Below are positions 49,540-62,083 of a stretch of 64,000 nucleotides of DNA, in pieces. A program made the translations under genes and the position numbers. The stretch's first letter is position 1, and the number at the start of each line of letters is the position of its first letter. Source of the stretch: Hawksworthiomyces lignivorus (Eukaryota > Ascomycota > Sordariomycetes > Ophiostomatales > Ophiostomataceae); assembly GCA_002917075.1 (NCBI GenBank), contig NTMA01000143.1, positions 1 through 64,000 on the forward strand, given 5' to 3'. The notes under the pieces were generated by a model. That model ran no database searches. It saw nothing but the letters and a program-made list of their open reading frames with translations, and had not been told where the DNA came from.

Positions 49540-51044
49540 GCGGAAGTTGCAACAGAAATCCAGAAAGCCGGCTCGTATCGCAAACCTCTAGATTTAAGTA
49601 GAGCTCATTGCTTTTGGTGTTCTCTCTTTCATATTGTATATTGTCGCCACCATTGATTCACCAGCGGCGATTTTGTCCGCTCTTCCTCGCTATTCTTCTT
49701 TCTCTCTAATTTATTACTTGTATCACCGACAAATGGTAGTGTTGTTTTGGTGGTTCTCAATCTAAGACCTTTAAAAGCTTGCGTTGAGCGTAGATCTATA
49801 GAATGAGACTGGCATATTCTTGTGGCACTTGTGGTAGGGCGAACTGAATATGCATGGCTAGCGTATATACATATGCTAATTAGATAGAAAGAAACAGATC
49901 CGTGCCAAAAACGAGTTCTAACTGTTACTTGGAACACGGGTCAACTTTTGCAATTCATCGTAGCATGTAAAGTGTGTGCCGAAACTGAACAAGAAATGGT
50001 GCAGTACGTTGATTTTGTTGAGAGGAGTGCTGCTCTCTCGTCACATATTTCAACAAATTCTATCGCTCGGGTAGCATCTGGTAAAGTTTCATCCGCCTAA
50101 TAATTAGGTCGATGATGTCTTCAATATTTTCCAGCGATGTTCCGTAGAGTTCGAGAGCGTTTCGCCGGACAAAGAAAGATAATGTCACTAGTCCCCTTCT
50201 CTTGTACGGGACGTAGGTAGATGGCCACTGCCGCCGATATTCCCAGCATTTTTACTCAAAATAGGTAGCGAGACCCTTAGCATTGCCAGTGCAATCAACG
50301 TAATCCAAGCTCATGGTGGAACATACTGATGATTAAGGATACGGGATGCTCCAAGCACAATTAATGGGCCTGGTTTAGAGTATAGCTGGTCATAAATGTG
50401 TTTCATGCTTCAAAGATAAAATATGGCATCTTAGTAAAAATGTAGGCTTTTATTGTGTAGTTCCTCTATGGTGAGATCATCTAGATGTCAAGCAGCGCAG
50501 AAGAGATGTGCAATCAATGTTTTATGTAAGATATCTTAACATTGGTCCCCTCCGTTTACATGTAGTTGGGCGAAGCGCAATCGTCAACTCAGCCTGAAGG
50601 CTGCTAAAAGTTGGCAGATCACGTGATTAAATGACCCATGGATGATTAGAAACTACCTCGGCATGTTTTATTAAGTGTTATGTCAACAGGCCAAAATTCT
50701 ATCTAATATTATGCATGATATGTTCCATGGCTTTAAGGCAGCGCGTCAGAGTCGTGTCGCGTCTTAGTGTAAAACTCCCGGTGACGCGCTCTGTGATATC
50801 GTGCACGGACCAAATAAGTTAAATGTGTTGTTCAGCTAGATTGGTACAGGGTATTAAGGTATGGAATATCTCGTACAGCAGAGCTACAACTTCTTTTGAT
50901 ACCTTTTTCTGTAATACGACCTCTTTGAGGCGACTCAGTACAAGACTTCGTGGACACTCCTACCGCATTCAACTGTCTAACGTTGCTTTAAATCAATGAA
51001 CTTTACATACTATCTATAGTATCAACGCCGTCTTATCTTTCAAA
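49540..51044. other. Intergenic stretch
   Basis: About 1.5 kb without a credible gene, moderately AT-rich. It includes the promoter of the PIP-box gene. No repeat was recognised. Confidence 0.4.
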
Positions 51045-51698
51045 ATGCATAGTACACTAAAGCGGAAACGATCCGACTCGGAGCTCTCCTTTTCTAGCAG
51101 CACGACGCTATCGTCGCCGCCACGACTGTTCGCCAATACTAATTTATCGAGCATGGAAATCGAAAAAGATTTACGACCACTCTTGGATCTCCATGCTAGT
51201 AGCACATCATTATTTGCCTCCGGCCGTACCTTAAAACGCCTACGGAACAATCGCCCTTCGGATGCTGAAGTTCACAGTGAGTTTCGCGAGCGATGAGCCC
51301 ACTAATATCTAAAACCACGCTGCTAATGCGTCTTGTTCTATGCATCTATAGAACGTACATTACACATGCTATATTCGGCGCAGGACCCTCATCAACGAGC
51401 GCCGCCGTCTGCAGAACCTGTCTTGCAGCAAAATGACGAGCCGCGCTCTCTAATATCAACCCCTCATCATGACGCTAGCCGTAATATACTGCACCAGCGA
51501 TCTCTTTACAGCTTCTGGAAACTACCTCGGCCTGCGTCTTGCCTTCCTTCATCTCCCAATGCTCTAGTTGTCCAACATCCGGGAGGAGAAGTTGTTGCTA
51601 GTGGATGTGAGGACGGCGGAAACACTGCTAATGAAAGTGGCCAAAGCATAGTGAATAGTAGTTGCGATTTTCTTGATATGAGTGAAAAGTGGTTATAA
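51045..51698 (+). CDS. Small nuclear-type protein with a PIP-box-like motif
   Basis: Two exons, 51045-51276 and 51352-51698 (intron 75 bases), encode 192 residues. The N-terminus is basic and serine-rich (LKRKRSDSELSFSSS), a likely nuclear localisation signal. Another basic stretch (RTLKRLRNNRPS) precedes the splice site, which joins in frame to give VHKRTLHMLYSAQ. Around residue 133 lies QRSLYSFWKLP, fitting the PCNA-interacting-peptide pattern Q-x-x-[ILM]-x-x-aromatic-aromatic. Low-complexity sequence surrounds it, so most of the protein is probably disordered. Small ascomycete proteins of this layout include RNR/PCNA-linked regulators such as Spd1/Dif1, but homology is not shown. It is convergent with the polymerase kappa gene, 377 bases away. 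Confidence 0.65.
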
Positions 51699-52075
51699 TA
51701 CTTGAAGGATTGTGCGTTTTTCACTTCTTGTTTGCAATTTAAATGAGCAGCAACGCTGCCTTTTGTGCACAGGCGAAATTAGTTGAGTAGGAGACTCCAG
51801 TTCAGCATCATAGTTCATGGATTAGCGTTTGGAAGCCTATGGGATATTACAGGAAACAGAAGCGAGTTCCAGCTTTTTTTTCACATTATGAAATCCTCCA
51901 TATAGAAATGTGTTCTTCAAAAAAGTACAAAACCATCAAACTGGGCACCTGCGAGTACCGAGATCCTTAGCAAAGTATTATTACGCGTCCTAAGTAGACA
52001 CGGAATATTTTCAGTATCTAACTACATATATGCATATCCGTTGAAACTTTTATCTGCTTTTGCCATCAATAAGCT
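51699..52075. other. Convergent intergenic stretch
   Basis: Shared 3' region of the PIP-box gene and the polymerase kappa gene. Nothing else was seen. Confidence 0.4.
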
Positions 52076-54117
52076 TCAATTCCTCGAAACCTCGCCGAAG
52101 CATATTCTTTTCTGTCTCGGATCAAATTCTCTGCTCGCTGTTTGTAGCTGCCGGCTTCGTTTCCTCCCCAGTCGGGTCGTAAATGACTTGTTTGTCGAAC
52201 ACAAACCAGCGGGACTTTTCTGTCCCTCTGAGGAATGTTCTTGAACAGCCTCTAAAATTGCGCGGCGTGACAGACAAGTATCAACATGATTATTGAATTG
52301 CTTCATATCAGTGGACTGGGGTCGAAAGCAAACAGGGCAACGCAACTGCTCAGGTAGCGGCTCAGAAAGCTTCGCCTCATTTTTTGGACTAGGAACTATT
52401 TCTTGGTCAGCACGCCGATACGATGTTTCTACCCGGTTGTGATATGAAGCATCTGACGTTAATTGTGGTCGAAGTTGTAGTTGAAATTGCGGTTGCGGCT
52501 GAGGTGTTGTGCCTGATCGTTCATTTTTGCTTCTATTTGAAAATATCTTATTTTCTTCAATGATCCTTAAGCTGTCTTCATTAGGTGCATCCAGAGAAAT
52601 GTGATCGTATTCGCACTCCAAGTTATTCCCAGGATCCAGGACATCTTGTAGCTCGGTGCTCTGCAGTGGCCTCATTCCAAAAATGGAAAGGCCATCCAGC
52701 TTCTTCGTGCTAATAAGGTGCGTACACCGAAGGCCGAGGAGCCGGATTTTAAGTCCAGGGATCTCTTTCTCCAGTTTATGGAGCATAGGAACTGCGTAAT
52801 TGTACAAGTCATCTGCCAAATAAACCGCCCGTGGCATAACGACTTGTCTAGTGTAGACTTCGAATGTATGGAGCTTGACTTTTAGAACCAGCGTCCGTCC
52901 CTTACAGCCTGCTCGGCGTAAATCATTTTCTAGTTCACTGGCTGTCCATCGGAGCTTTTGCCGCAATGCCTCGGGGACAGAAATACTCCCAAAGGTACTT
53001 TCAGTACCAATACTCTTTCTTCTGTACTCCCCTACCGGCTGGACTTTTGTCCTTCCGAGTCCAAGGTAGCAATGGACCAAGAAATGGCAAGCTTTGTCGC
53101 CAAAAAGTCGACTTAGGAGTTGGCGTTGATCATAGATATCTCCACACGTTTTAATACCTATAGATGCCAGCTCCCTTTCTAGCACCTTACCAATGCCGTT
53201 GACTTTACGACATGGTAAGTCTTTCATGAAATGAAGAATGGCGGTCCGGTCATTGCGAAGAACATACTGTCCGTTGGGTTTGTTTATATTGGAGCAGATT
53301 TTGGCCAGGCGCGTGTTCGCGGCAATTCCCGCCGAGACTGTGACTTTAGTTTTTTCCAACACATCAGCTCTTAGCTTCGCAACAGCTTCAGCCGGTTCCA
53401 TACTATGCGTAGCACAATATTCCGTGATGTTAAGGTATGCCTCATCGATGCTTGCACTCTCGAAGCGAGGATCATAATGAGCCAGGACTTCACGCACTTC
53501 CCGGGCTTTTGTAGTGTATTTGGCAAAGTCAGGTTTCAGCAGAATTAGCTTGGGACACAGCTTCTTGGCAACAAAACCAGCCATACCGCTTCGACAGCCA
53601 AATTTGCGCGCGGCATAGTTACAAGTAGTGAGAACGCCACCTCCGACAGCAAAAGGAACGTCAGCCAACTCTGGTTGGTCAAGAACCTCGACTGAAGCAT
53701 AAAAGGCATCGCAGTCGACATGTACAATATGTTGTGTTAGATCACGTGATGCCTCTAGTCTAGCGATGAGAGAGTCGATAACCCGGATGTCATGGGAAAG
53801 GTCAAGAATCTCAAGCTGTGACTTTTTGGTAAGAATCTGCGTGATCTTTGAGGAGAGCATCTTGTCTTTCTCCTCTTCTCTATCAAAATATTTGGAGCCC
53901 TTGGACGCATTGTATATGATATCAGAGACCTGTTGAAATTAGTCAAGTTTAATACAAGGCAGGTTAAACTAGCTGTCTAAATAAGTACCTTTGTTTGATC
54001 TACCAATTCTTGACCTGCTTTAAGCAGAGAAGGTCCAAGGAGGGAGTACTTGAGGGTTTCGTGCCCTGTTGTGTCTATCTTCGGCTCGTCGCTTTCGCGT
54101 TTGTGGAGCTCCGCCAT
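52076..54117 (-). CDS. DNA polymerase kappa (Y-family translesion polymerase, DinB type)
   Basis: Two exons on the minus strand, 53989-54117 and 52076-53929 (intron 59 bases), give 660 residues. Pol kappa extends primers past minor-groove guanine adducts. Visible in order: the N-clasp specific to eukaryotic kappa (VSDIIYNASKGSKYFDREEEKDK), completed only by adding exon 1; HVDCDAFYASVE with the first catalytic Asp; YAARKFGCRSGM (finger); SIDEAYLN with the catalytic Asp-Glu pair; the palm and thumb with CRKVNGIGKVLERELASIG (helix-hairpin-helix); RRKSIGTESTFG of the little finger; and a C-terminal LRCPVCF...NNHVDTCL, a Rad18-type ubiquitin-binding zinc finger (UBZ), one where vertebrates have two. 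The last 60 residues are basic. Start at 54117 (MAELHKRES) fixed by joining to the clasp. Convergent with a PIP-box protein gene. Confidence 0.94.
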
Positions 54118-55180
54118 TGGTGGAGATTGGTCTGAACATTTGCTATCGATGAAACCAAAGAGAGAAGCTCGAGAAATATGTAGTATTTACTTGACTAGGG
54201 CAGGCTTGTGTAGATGAAAGCAGACGCGAAAACAAGGTGAGATATGGTCGTCAAGACGTGATCTAAGAATGTGCTGACACTAGCTTGATGTAAGCAGCGG
54301 GGGATCCTGGGTAGAACTCTAATTGCGCAGTGGAACACATCTGTCGGTGGAGTAACGCAGAGAACTACGCACTATGTTTTCATATAAAATACGAAGTAAT
54401 AGGCACCACATGCCCCATTATGCAAAGTACTGCTGGGTTCAGAACCAAGAGAATCTATTGGCTAGATAATTGACACCCCACATAACTATCTACAATTTTT
54501 CTTGCAAACGAATTGCACAACTTTTGTGGTTTTCTTTTTGTGGACCGGTACCAATTATTATCTACGGTGGCCTAGGTGTCTCTCCGCGTTGCAGAAATAA
54601 AAGCTTGAGTTTAGCGACCAAATAGCGTTAGTAGTTAATTTTATTGTGTCTCTATCCAGTTGACAGACCGTGTTGTTGAGTTAAGTATATTCACATCCTT
54701 GAAATAATATGCGAAGAAACAGCAACGGTAATTCTACAATCATCACTAGAAGTGTTATAGCTGCTTCGACGAACCTACTTAGCCCAGATAATAATTTGGA
54801 TTCTCTCAGCAATCGAGAAACGACGATGTTTTCTTTCGCCCGCGGAATAACTAGCAATGAAACTACGATGGAACTATCGATGCTCATTCATTGGATGTTC
54901 TCTTATGTTATTAGAAGGCTCCCATGAAAGGAGACTGAAGAAGGTAGCCGTTCTATCGTGAAATCATATGATGCTGCTCGTCCATCTATTTACGCCTCCC
55001 TTTGTTGTTATCTAATAATATGAATCTTGAGTTTCAATTTTTCTGAAAGCATCGGGGGCCAATGATAAAGAACATCGCAAAAGAGATCCGGGGTTAAAAA
55101 TCCACCCAAGGAGCAACGGACAAGATATACAATGTATCGAATACTGCCTATATCAAACGAACCAATGAAGATGAAGAGAA
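54118..55180. other. Intergenic stretch
   Basis: Promoter side of polymerase kappa and 3' side of the TRK pseudogene. A 72-codon serine-rich frame at 54709-54927 has no supporting features. Confidence 0.4.
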
Positions 55181-57516
55181 TCACAGTAGTAGAACTCCTT
55201 CAACACTCAGTCGCCGGCTCGTAATGCTGCAGCGAATATGGTAGTCTTCCTCCTCGTCACGGTGTAGTTGCTCACCCGGGAGTCGTACTGCGCGATCTAG
55301 AGCCACCGGGAGTCCCCGATGGCGACCCCTGATCATGACTAGACAGAGCAGTAATTTACTAGCGCTATGCCAGCTGCCGCTAAAGGAGTAAGCTGCAGAA
55401 GGGACGCCCATGGAGATACCCACACACCCATATGCTGAGACAACCTCGAATATGACGTTGAAGACGCTGAAAGAGATGGGATCTGTTAGGAAGTGCGATG
55501 TCCCGATGGTGATGATGATTAGTACAGCAAGCACCAACCACCACAGATCATGAGCCAGTTGACCATGTATCTGCTGGCTGATAAAACTGATCCGACTTTC
55601 AGGACTGTTGCCTTTGGTGGGCGGTGAGATAACACCCACACCATGCCATGGGATGAACGCGCGACGCAAAGCACGCCCAAGTTCACGAGCAATTGTCATT
55701 GGCGTGTTGTGCGTCTCAGCAGCATTTTCCAGGTCGGTGTAACTACCCAGGTAACCAGAGTAGATTCCGATAGGTCTCTCTTCGTACACGTTTGAATGTC
55801 GCACTGTGATGACCACCGGACACACAGATATGTACATCATGATCACATATAGCACCTGTAGTCCGACGTATCCTTCGGTTAGAGGCACAATATAAAACCC
55901 GCCGGAACGAACAGCTTTGCACGATGGATGGCGCGGTGTGTCAGCGCTGCAACTGAGAAAGTGCCATTTCTAGGAAAGATGCTTATGGACATATTTCATT
56001 TTGGTTGGCTTACCAATTGCCTAGAAAAGGCCATCCAGAATTCGGAAACTAGTCGGTATCTTCTCAATCATAGAATTACCCAAATTTAAAAGCTCGAAAG
56101 CGGCCCAATCGATGCAGTTGAGCAATATAATCATAAACAAAAGCCACCATGTTGGGCGTGCTGGAAATAAATTCGTATACAAGTCGTGGATATTTGAGAA
56201 TAAATTCTATGGTTGTCTTGGAGTTGCGAAATTGCTCTTCGCTGGTGGCCCACCGAAGACATTGCAAGCTACTCTAGAAGATGAGCCGCAGTAAAACTGG
56301 ATATGCCGTGTTTCCAGCTAGTATCATGAGGCCCATTGTGATGATCACTAGGGTTGCACTCTTAAACGGGTTCATGTTAGCATCGAGCAAAGACATGCCC
56401 GAGTTGTTAAATGCAGAGGCTCCATTAAAGATGCCGAGCCACCAAGGGTTTATTCCATTGTTCGTAGCCACATCGGCCATGTTGCTGTTGATCCATGCAC
56501 CCAGGGAGATGCAACCTAGAAACTGCCATGCAAAAAAATACAGCGGGACGACAACAGAGAGCATCTTGAGAGCGCGGTATTCACAACCGCCAAGCTGTTC
56601 ACGCTCCTCACAGGAAAGGCCATGAAATTGTGCGTTGCGGCCCACCGTTCGGTTTGTGAGAAACGTTGGAGGGCCTCAAACATGAGAATTTTTTTTTGGG
56701 TTCATCAGTGACTATCGCGTCCTCATTTACTTCTAAAGCTGCTGCTGTAGAACGTCTGATAGGCTCGGTCCCAGTCTGCCGGTAGGCACTGGTAGTTGTG
56801 TTGCTGTACGAATTATCTGCAAAGGTGACATGCCCAGATGGTATTGAAGGTAGCTCAACTGAGATTGCCTTTCTCGGGTATGTCTGGAGCATATTTGTGG
56901 TCTCTCTGCGACTACTTGTGTTGGTAGCCAATTCGCCGACATTCGAGGAATGAATTGGGACATTGGCCGACGTCGTGAGGGACGCCAATGGAAGTGTAGG
57001 CATTGGAAGTATAGGGGTATCCATTAGCTGCGCCTTATGTTTTTGAAAAGGTCTAGTGACTTTTTGCTACAGACGCACATTAGGCTCCTTAGAGTTCGTC
57101 GCAGCCAAGTGTCGTGAACGATGATCACGGTCAGCCCTAACAATGGCGTCAAATTTTTGTTCAAATACATGCTTTCGAAACGCAACAGTCCATATAGAGA
57201 CCCAAATCGAGCTACCAAAAACAATAAGGAGAAAAAGGATGACCTGCTGCCACGTGGTCATCTGACCCAGATTCACCGTATTCAGACCTGCTTCAGTCAT
57301 CGCAGACACGACGAGGAAGAGGCTGTCAGTATACAAAATGCTAAAAGCAGGCTCTGATGAGCCCCAAAAAATGAGAGAAGAAACCAGTATGACGGCGACG
57401 AAGTAAGCATAATGTATAGTAATGAAGTTCAGAGGGGGAAGGTGGGCACGGAAGCGAACAGCCAAAATGGAGAGTCGAGGATGCCGATCGGTAAAGTTCC
57501 GCCATTGAGACGACAT
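55181..57516 (-). pseudogene. Decayed TRK-type potassium transporter
   Basis: Recognisable from end to end as a fungal Trk1/Trk2 plasma-membrane K+ transporter but broken. The start (57516) and first membrane pairs with SAMTEAGLNTVNLGQ are intact. Then: an in-frame TAG at 57067-57069; a frame change at the A9 tract (minus strand) near 56690; a TGA at 56676-56678 just before the TVGRNAQF and ELGGCEYRALKML segment; the FNNSGMSLLDANMNPF pore segment intact; a TAG at 56274-56276 where Trp is expected; a one-base frame change near 56155; and a TAG at 56021-56023 after ILDGLF. The C-terminal part (SGGFYIVPL...YVIMMYISVCPVV, MIRGRHRGLPVALDRAV) is intact to 55181. Some breaks could be hidden by introns, but not all. 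The four stops sit at codons that would be CAG, CGA or TGG, which suggests C-to-T type decay. Confidence 0.85.
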
Positions 57517-58234
57517 CTCTGCAGGAATGCTTCAGCACACAGTAGTCGTTTGTGTCTCAGCGGATGCTGTTTGGGAATTGCGTCTTGATATTCTAGCACA
57601 TCCTCTCTCAAAGCCACACAAGTTTCCCCCTCTTTTCTTTTTTGTCCTCTTTTTGTGCAGACTCTTTCTAGCTTGCCCACTTAGCTGTAACGCTCCGCGT
57701 TTAGGTCACATTAAGCTAACTAGACACCTTCAAGTGCACAGAGCTGGGTCAGTGAGGACACAAAGTTCAAAGAGAGGTCGTCAAAGTTTCAAGTCCCACC
57801 ATTGAATGGTGGCTGGAAAAATTGGACCGATTGAACTTCATCCTAGCCTAATTAGTATTGTTTATTTCAAGTACAGTAACTCCCCCGTTACTTTGTGTTA
57901 ATAGTGGCTTGTGCTTCAGTGTCGCTAGCCAGGAGTTTGTATCATTCTCTGCTAAGCTTTGACAGACCATACAGTTTGGTTCTTAAAAGTAGCGCCTGCA
58001 AAGTATATTATGACTATACTCGTGTTGCATTGTAGTCGCCTCCTCTACTTTCTCTGGAAGCAAATCTACATGGATTAAGTATGACCGCCTGCAATATACA
58101 ACCATGCTTAATTATTCTCAAGGATATGGAAACATTGCAACAGCCTAGCGGTTTGAAATTTGAGCTCTTCTCTATATGTCCCGTGTCTGTACCAGTTTAT
58201 AGGGAAGCACAAACTATATCGAACCCAGAACAAA
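57517..58234. other. Intergenic stretch
   Basis: Between the TRK remnant and the FKBP gene, both on the minus strand. It holds the old TRK promoter. Nothing else was recognised. Confidence 0.4.
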
Positions 58235-59237
58235 TCACAATTCGTTGTGCTCCCGGTCGTCGTCAATATCCGAGACAACAGTCTCGGCGGCGTCGCCGAC
58301 CTCGACCACTTTACTAGCTCCTTCCTTAGCCGAGGCCGAGTTTGCCGCGTCACTCGAACTGGAGCTAGGATTGTCGGTGGTAGACTTCGTCACAATGGTT
58401 TCAGGCTTAGGAACCCCATCGATGCCCATCAGTTCGGTCTCAAAAACTAAATAAGAAAAAACTTGGTTAGCAAGACTCTATTATATTCCCTGCAGACCAA
58501 TTCTTTGCTTCGCTTCCATCTTTTAGATATCTGATATCGCTAGCCAGTTGGCCAGCGGCTCTCTTTTATATCTTTGTAGCCGCTCTTATCTCTTCCTTAT
58601 GGAGCTAATGTTAAGAATACGTACTTAGAGTAGAACCAGCGGGAATGGGGCCCATGTTTCTCTGTCCATAACCGTACTCGGGAGGTACAGTGAGCGTCCT
58701 GTGTGCATAGAGCTAAGATCAGCACGTATTCTGTAGCAGCGACAGCAAGACACGTGGGGAAATTATATACCTCTTTTCGCCAACACACATATCCAAAAGC
58801 CCTTGGTCCCAGCTGTGTAAGACGCAGAATCTTGTTAATGTTACCAAGAACATAAAGCAGCTTTCGAGAGAACGCATCTAGCGTAATAATCTTACCCTTT
58901 GATCACCTGGCCCTGGCCAATAGTGAAGGTAAAGGGCGTTCCTCTGTCATAACCTAGGAAAGAGGTCAAGGTTAACATTTCATGCATCACCCAGCCACTT
59001 TTTTCTATTGATTTGGTTGCAAGTGTGCATAAACATAATCCCATCTTCAGACGTACTAGCATCAAATTTTTGGCCATTTGACTGCAGTGTGCCACGGTAG
59101 TGCACGCTGATCTTGTCGTTGACCCTGGTGCGCCGTTCGCAGTCAACGGACAGATCAACGTCGATTTTGAGGTCAGCCGCTAGAGCACCGACAGCTGTTG
59201 AGGCCAGCAGAGAGAAATAAATAAGAATGTCCCTCAT
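58235..59237 (-). CDS. FKBP-type peptidyl-prolyl isomerase of the endoplasmic reticulum (Fpr2/FKBP13-like)
   Basis: Five exons on the minus strand: 59057-59237, 58896-58953, 58771-58812 (42 bases), 58625-58698 and 58235-58446, giving 188 residues. It isomerises proline peptide bonds in proteins folding in the ER. Visible: a signal peptide of about 20 residues ([17 protein letters not shown]); the FKBP domain with [51 protein letters not shown] and [16 protein letters not shown], which keeps the drug- and substrate-pocket Tyr, Phe, Asp, Val-Ile and Trp positions; then a Ser/Ala-rich acidic tail of about 60 residues ending HNEL, an ER-retrieval signal. Each splice junction restores the conserved FKBP sequence across it, so the model is well supported. 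The serine-rich tail is a feature of mould FKBPs. Confidence 0.94.
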
Positions 59238-61579
59238 CTTCGGATTATATGAGATCCTCGGATCTGATTTGAGAATGGAGCAAGTAATTGGTTGGGTTTC
59301 TAAGTGGTGAGACAGCGATCTATGGGTTGTCCAGAGGAATTGGGAAGGACAAGTTGTAAAGTTGCAGTTGCTTCTCGCCTTCGCATGCTACTAGCCACAT
59401 ATTATGTAATATGTTTCAAGGCATTCTTTTCTTTAATTGGCCAATCTTGGTTACTCTTGGGCTTTTGTCTTGGTGGGGTGGTTTGAGAAATATGTTCTCA
59501 TAACTCGTATCTTACATCCTTTTACTTGAGCCCTCGGTGCTAAGTTTCTAAACCACTATGATTTCGAATTAATTTCTTATTAGCCTTGGATTTTTGAGTG
59601 TGGCTTTCAACTATCGGAACAGTAGAGATATTTCAACTGTGCTAAACACTCGGTGAATGAGGCAGGCTCGCCGAGGTGAATGAGGCAGGCTCGCCGACAG
59701 ATTGTTTACGCTATGGATTCTCTTTCTAGGCGGCTCTGGGGGTACAGTGAGGTTGGGTTGAGAAACGGGCTTAATTTGGGGAGGAAGCCTGGGGCTAAGA
59801 CGTGCCATGTAATACTTGCCAGCTATTTGTCTATTCGTGGCCTAGAAACTTCACTGACGTCCAAAGCTACTATGTTACTAAACAGCCCAGCTGGCCGAGG
59901 CTGCGGGTATGTGTTCTAAGACCAACCTCAGGCTGAGGACCCTAGAGTAGCGTGAAACCCAAAGTTACAGCTTGAGGGGAACTGCTAGCTGCTTGTTTCC
60001 TAAGCTTCACAGGTTTGTATTAACAGACACGTAGTTCTACCCGTAAATGTAGGCTCGTAGGTTGGCAATGAGTTATTTACTCGGTTTATGCATCTGTATA
60101 AGATGTCCCGTTGGAAATAGGGAGGCTTTCTGTTCGATATTTCCCACAGCGTGAAAGGGAAACACGGCTGCATCTGCTACCGCCGACACGAATTCTAACT
60201 GAAGCCTCTTCCTTCCCAGCGCCTGTGTAGCGATCCTCGGTATACATTTTTGGGAAGCCAAGATATGCAGACAGTACACACTTCTGTAACGTAGAAATGT
60301 ATGCGCTTTCTCCTCTGCCGTCTAGTTACGTTCCATTTCCACGTCGTCTCTCTTCTCATGTCCTTGCAAATACCCAGGCATCTCTCCTTCAGAAGACCAG
60401 TCAGATACGGGGAAAAGGTTGAATATCTCGGCCTTTAAGATTTTTACAACATGGCCATATTTAGCGTTGCCTTTTCGGAGTGGCCTCATTTTCATTTTCG
60501 CGGCTTCAAATAACGCATACAACGCCCCCATACACTCTGAATTATGTAAATGTCTTCCCAAATGCCTCATCCTGGTCCTGATTTCCCAAGCTTACTGTTT
60601 CTGAACTATGTGAAATTCATGGTCCATACGTACATGTTCTCACTGCCAACCAGCGACGCATTGTTCTATTATTTTTAGTAAGGGCGCAAGAGTAAAGAAA
60701 AATGAAGAGATGTCATCTTATCTGAGAGGCTTTTTTCGAGACTAGCAAAATTTCTCTGCGCTTGTTAATAGACAAACATTGGTTACCAGCTAAGACATGG
60801 ATTGACTACAACTAACAAACATTTTAAATAGGAACCTGCCACCAGAACAGTCTGGTCAAATCTAAATGGAGTATTTTGATGCTTCTCTTTACCATCCTAT
60901 AGGTCAAATGCCACTTGGCGAGAAAGCATAGTTTGACTTCCATGTGTGTTTGAAATCATAGCGTGTTTGAAAATTACGCCTTGATCTTTTGCCTTTCCTT
61001 GCCTGCATTTTGTGAACCAGGAGAAGATCAAATAGACTAATAAGAAGCTTGCTTTCTTTTCTAGTGTTTCTTTTTCTGGAGTCACTCTTGGTCGCCTTGT
61101 ATTTGATTTCTCATACGCTAACCATCATGACTCTCTTTCAACGAAGGGCGCAAATCACTAGTTCATAAAGGCCATTTAGAACACCAAACCTCTGTACAGT
61201 TCCGATGTTTTTTGAGGGTTGCTTATGCATGTGACTCGCAGAGAAGAAGGGATTCGTGCCAATTTAGATGCAAAGAGAAGTGAACGATCAATTTCGAATC
61301 GTGGCAGCATACTGTCGACGACCAAAGACAATTTTCGATCTTGCCAAAGTCACCCAAATCAACTTTCTAGATAGCTACTAACAATGGCACTTGGAAAAGC
61401 CTTTCAGGTTTCCAGCCAAAATAAATAGCTTCAAAATCCGTCCCACTGTGCTTTTGCACAACGATAAACCAGATATTTCTTCACCCAATAAGATCACAGT
61501 CCATTCTAAAACCTGCCGTGGCCCATGCTACAGTGAACAGCTGGCATGAAATACATCGAGTCAAAATCCTCCCTGGCAC
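59238..61579. other. Intergenic stretch of 2.3 kb
   Basis: No credible gene; short frames (for example 60322-60570) lack domains. It contains a perfect 23-base tandem duplication at 59652-59697. Confidence 0.4.
59652..59697. repeat. Perfect 23-base tandem duplication
   Basis: GGTGAATGAGGCAGGCTCGC plus CGA occurs twice head to tail (59652-59674 and 59675-59697) without mismatch, so it is probably recent. Confidence 0.9.
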
Positions 61580-62083
61580 CTAGGCACCGCCTTCGCGCTT
61601 AGCGTACTCATCTTCGATGGCCTCCTCATATTTCTCTTCGGGAGACCGTGGGTCTTCATCGAGTACACCTCGCTTAATAAGTTCTTCGGGGGAGGGCCGA
61701 TGTAGAATTTTTTCATTGAGAGAGTCTGCTCGCATGCTTTTCTCGAGCTCTTTCTGATAAGCCTGCAGGCCTGGTGCAGCATTTGAAGCCGGGAGAATGT
61801 TTTCTGAGATAGTGTGGTAACAAAGTCAGTCGTTGTAAAGGCAGTTCCTATGACCTAGCATTGATAGCGACCAGTGCCGGTGCTAACTTCCCCACGTAAA
61901 CGGGGGCATCTAAGCTTGCTGGTGTGGTATTGTATATTGAAACTTACTTTGCACCAACTCCGTGCGATTCGGTCGGTTCTGTAAATATTGCTCCAGAGAA
62001 TTGCGGCGAGCTGGATCATTGGGATGCACCGGCGAGATGGGAGTTTCATCAACAACAGATTCGGACGGCATATCGTCTGCCAT
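61580..62083 (-). CDS. Small RPEL-repeat protein
   Basis: Two exons on the minus strand, 61948-62083 and 61580-61803 (intron 144 bases), give 119 residues. Two RPEL motifs are visible: SLEQYLQNRPNRTELVQ-KNIL, spanning the splice junction, and SLNEKILHRPSPEELIKRGVL. In animals RPEL motifs bind monomeric actin (MRTF, Phactr); small mould proteins with two such motifs are known only as 'RPEL repeat' proteins. The N-terminus is acidic (MADDMPSESVVDE) and the C-terminus strongly acidic with a final basic patch (AKREGGA). No membrane segment or enzyme domain. Actin binding is inferred from the motif alone. The splice join recreates the first motif exactly, which supports the model. Confidence 0.85.
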
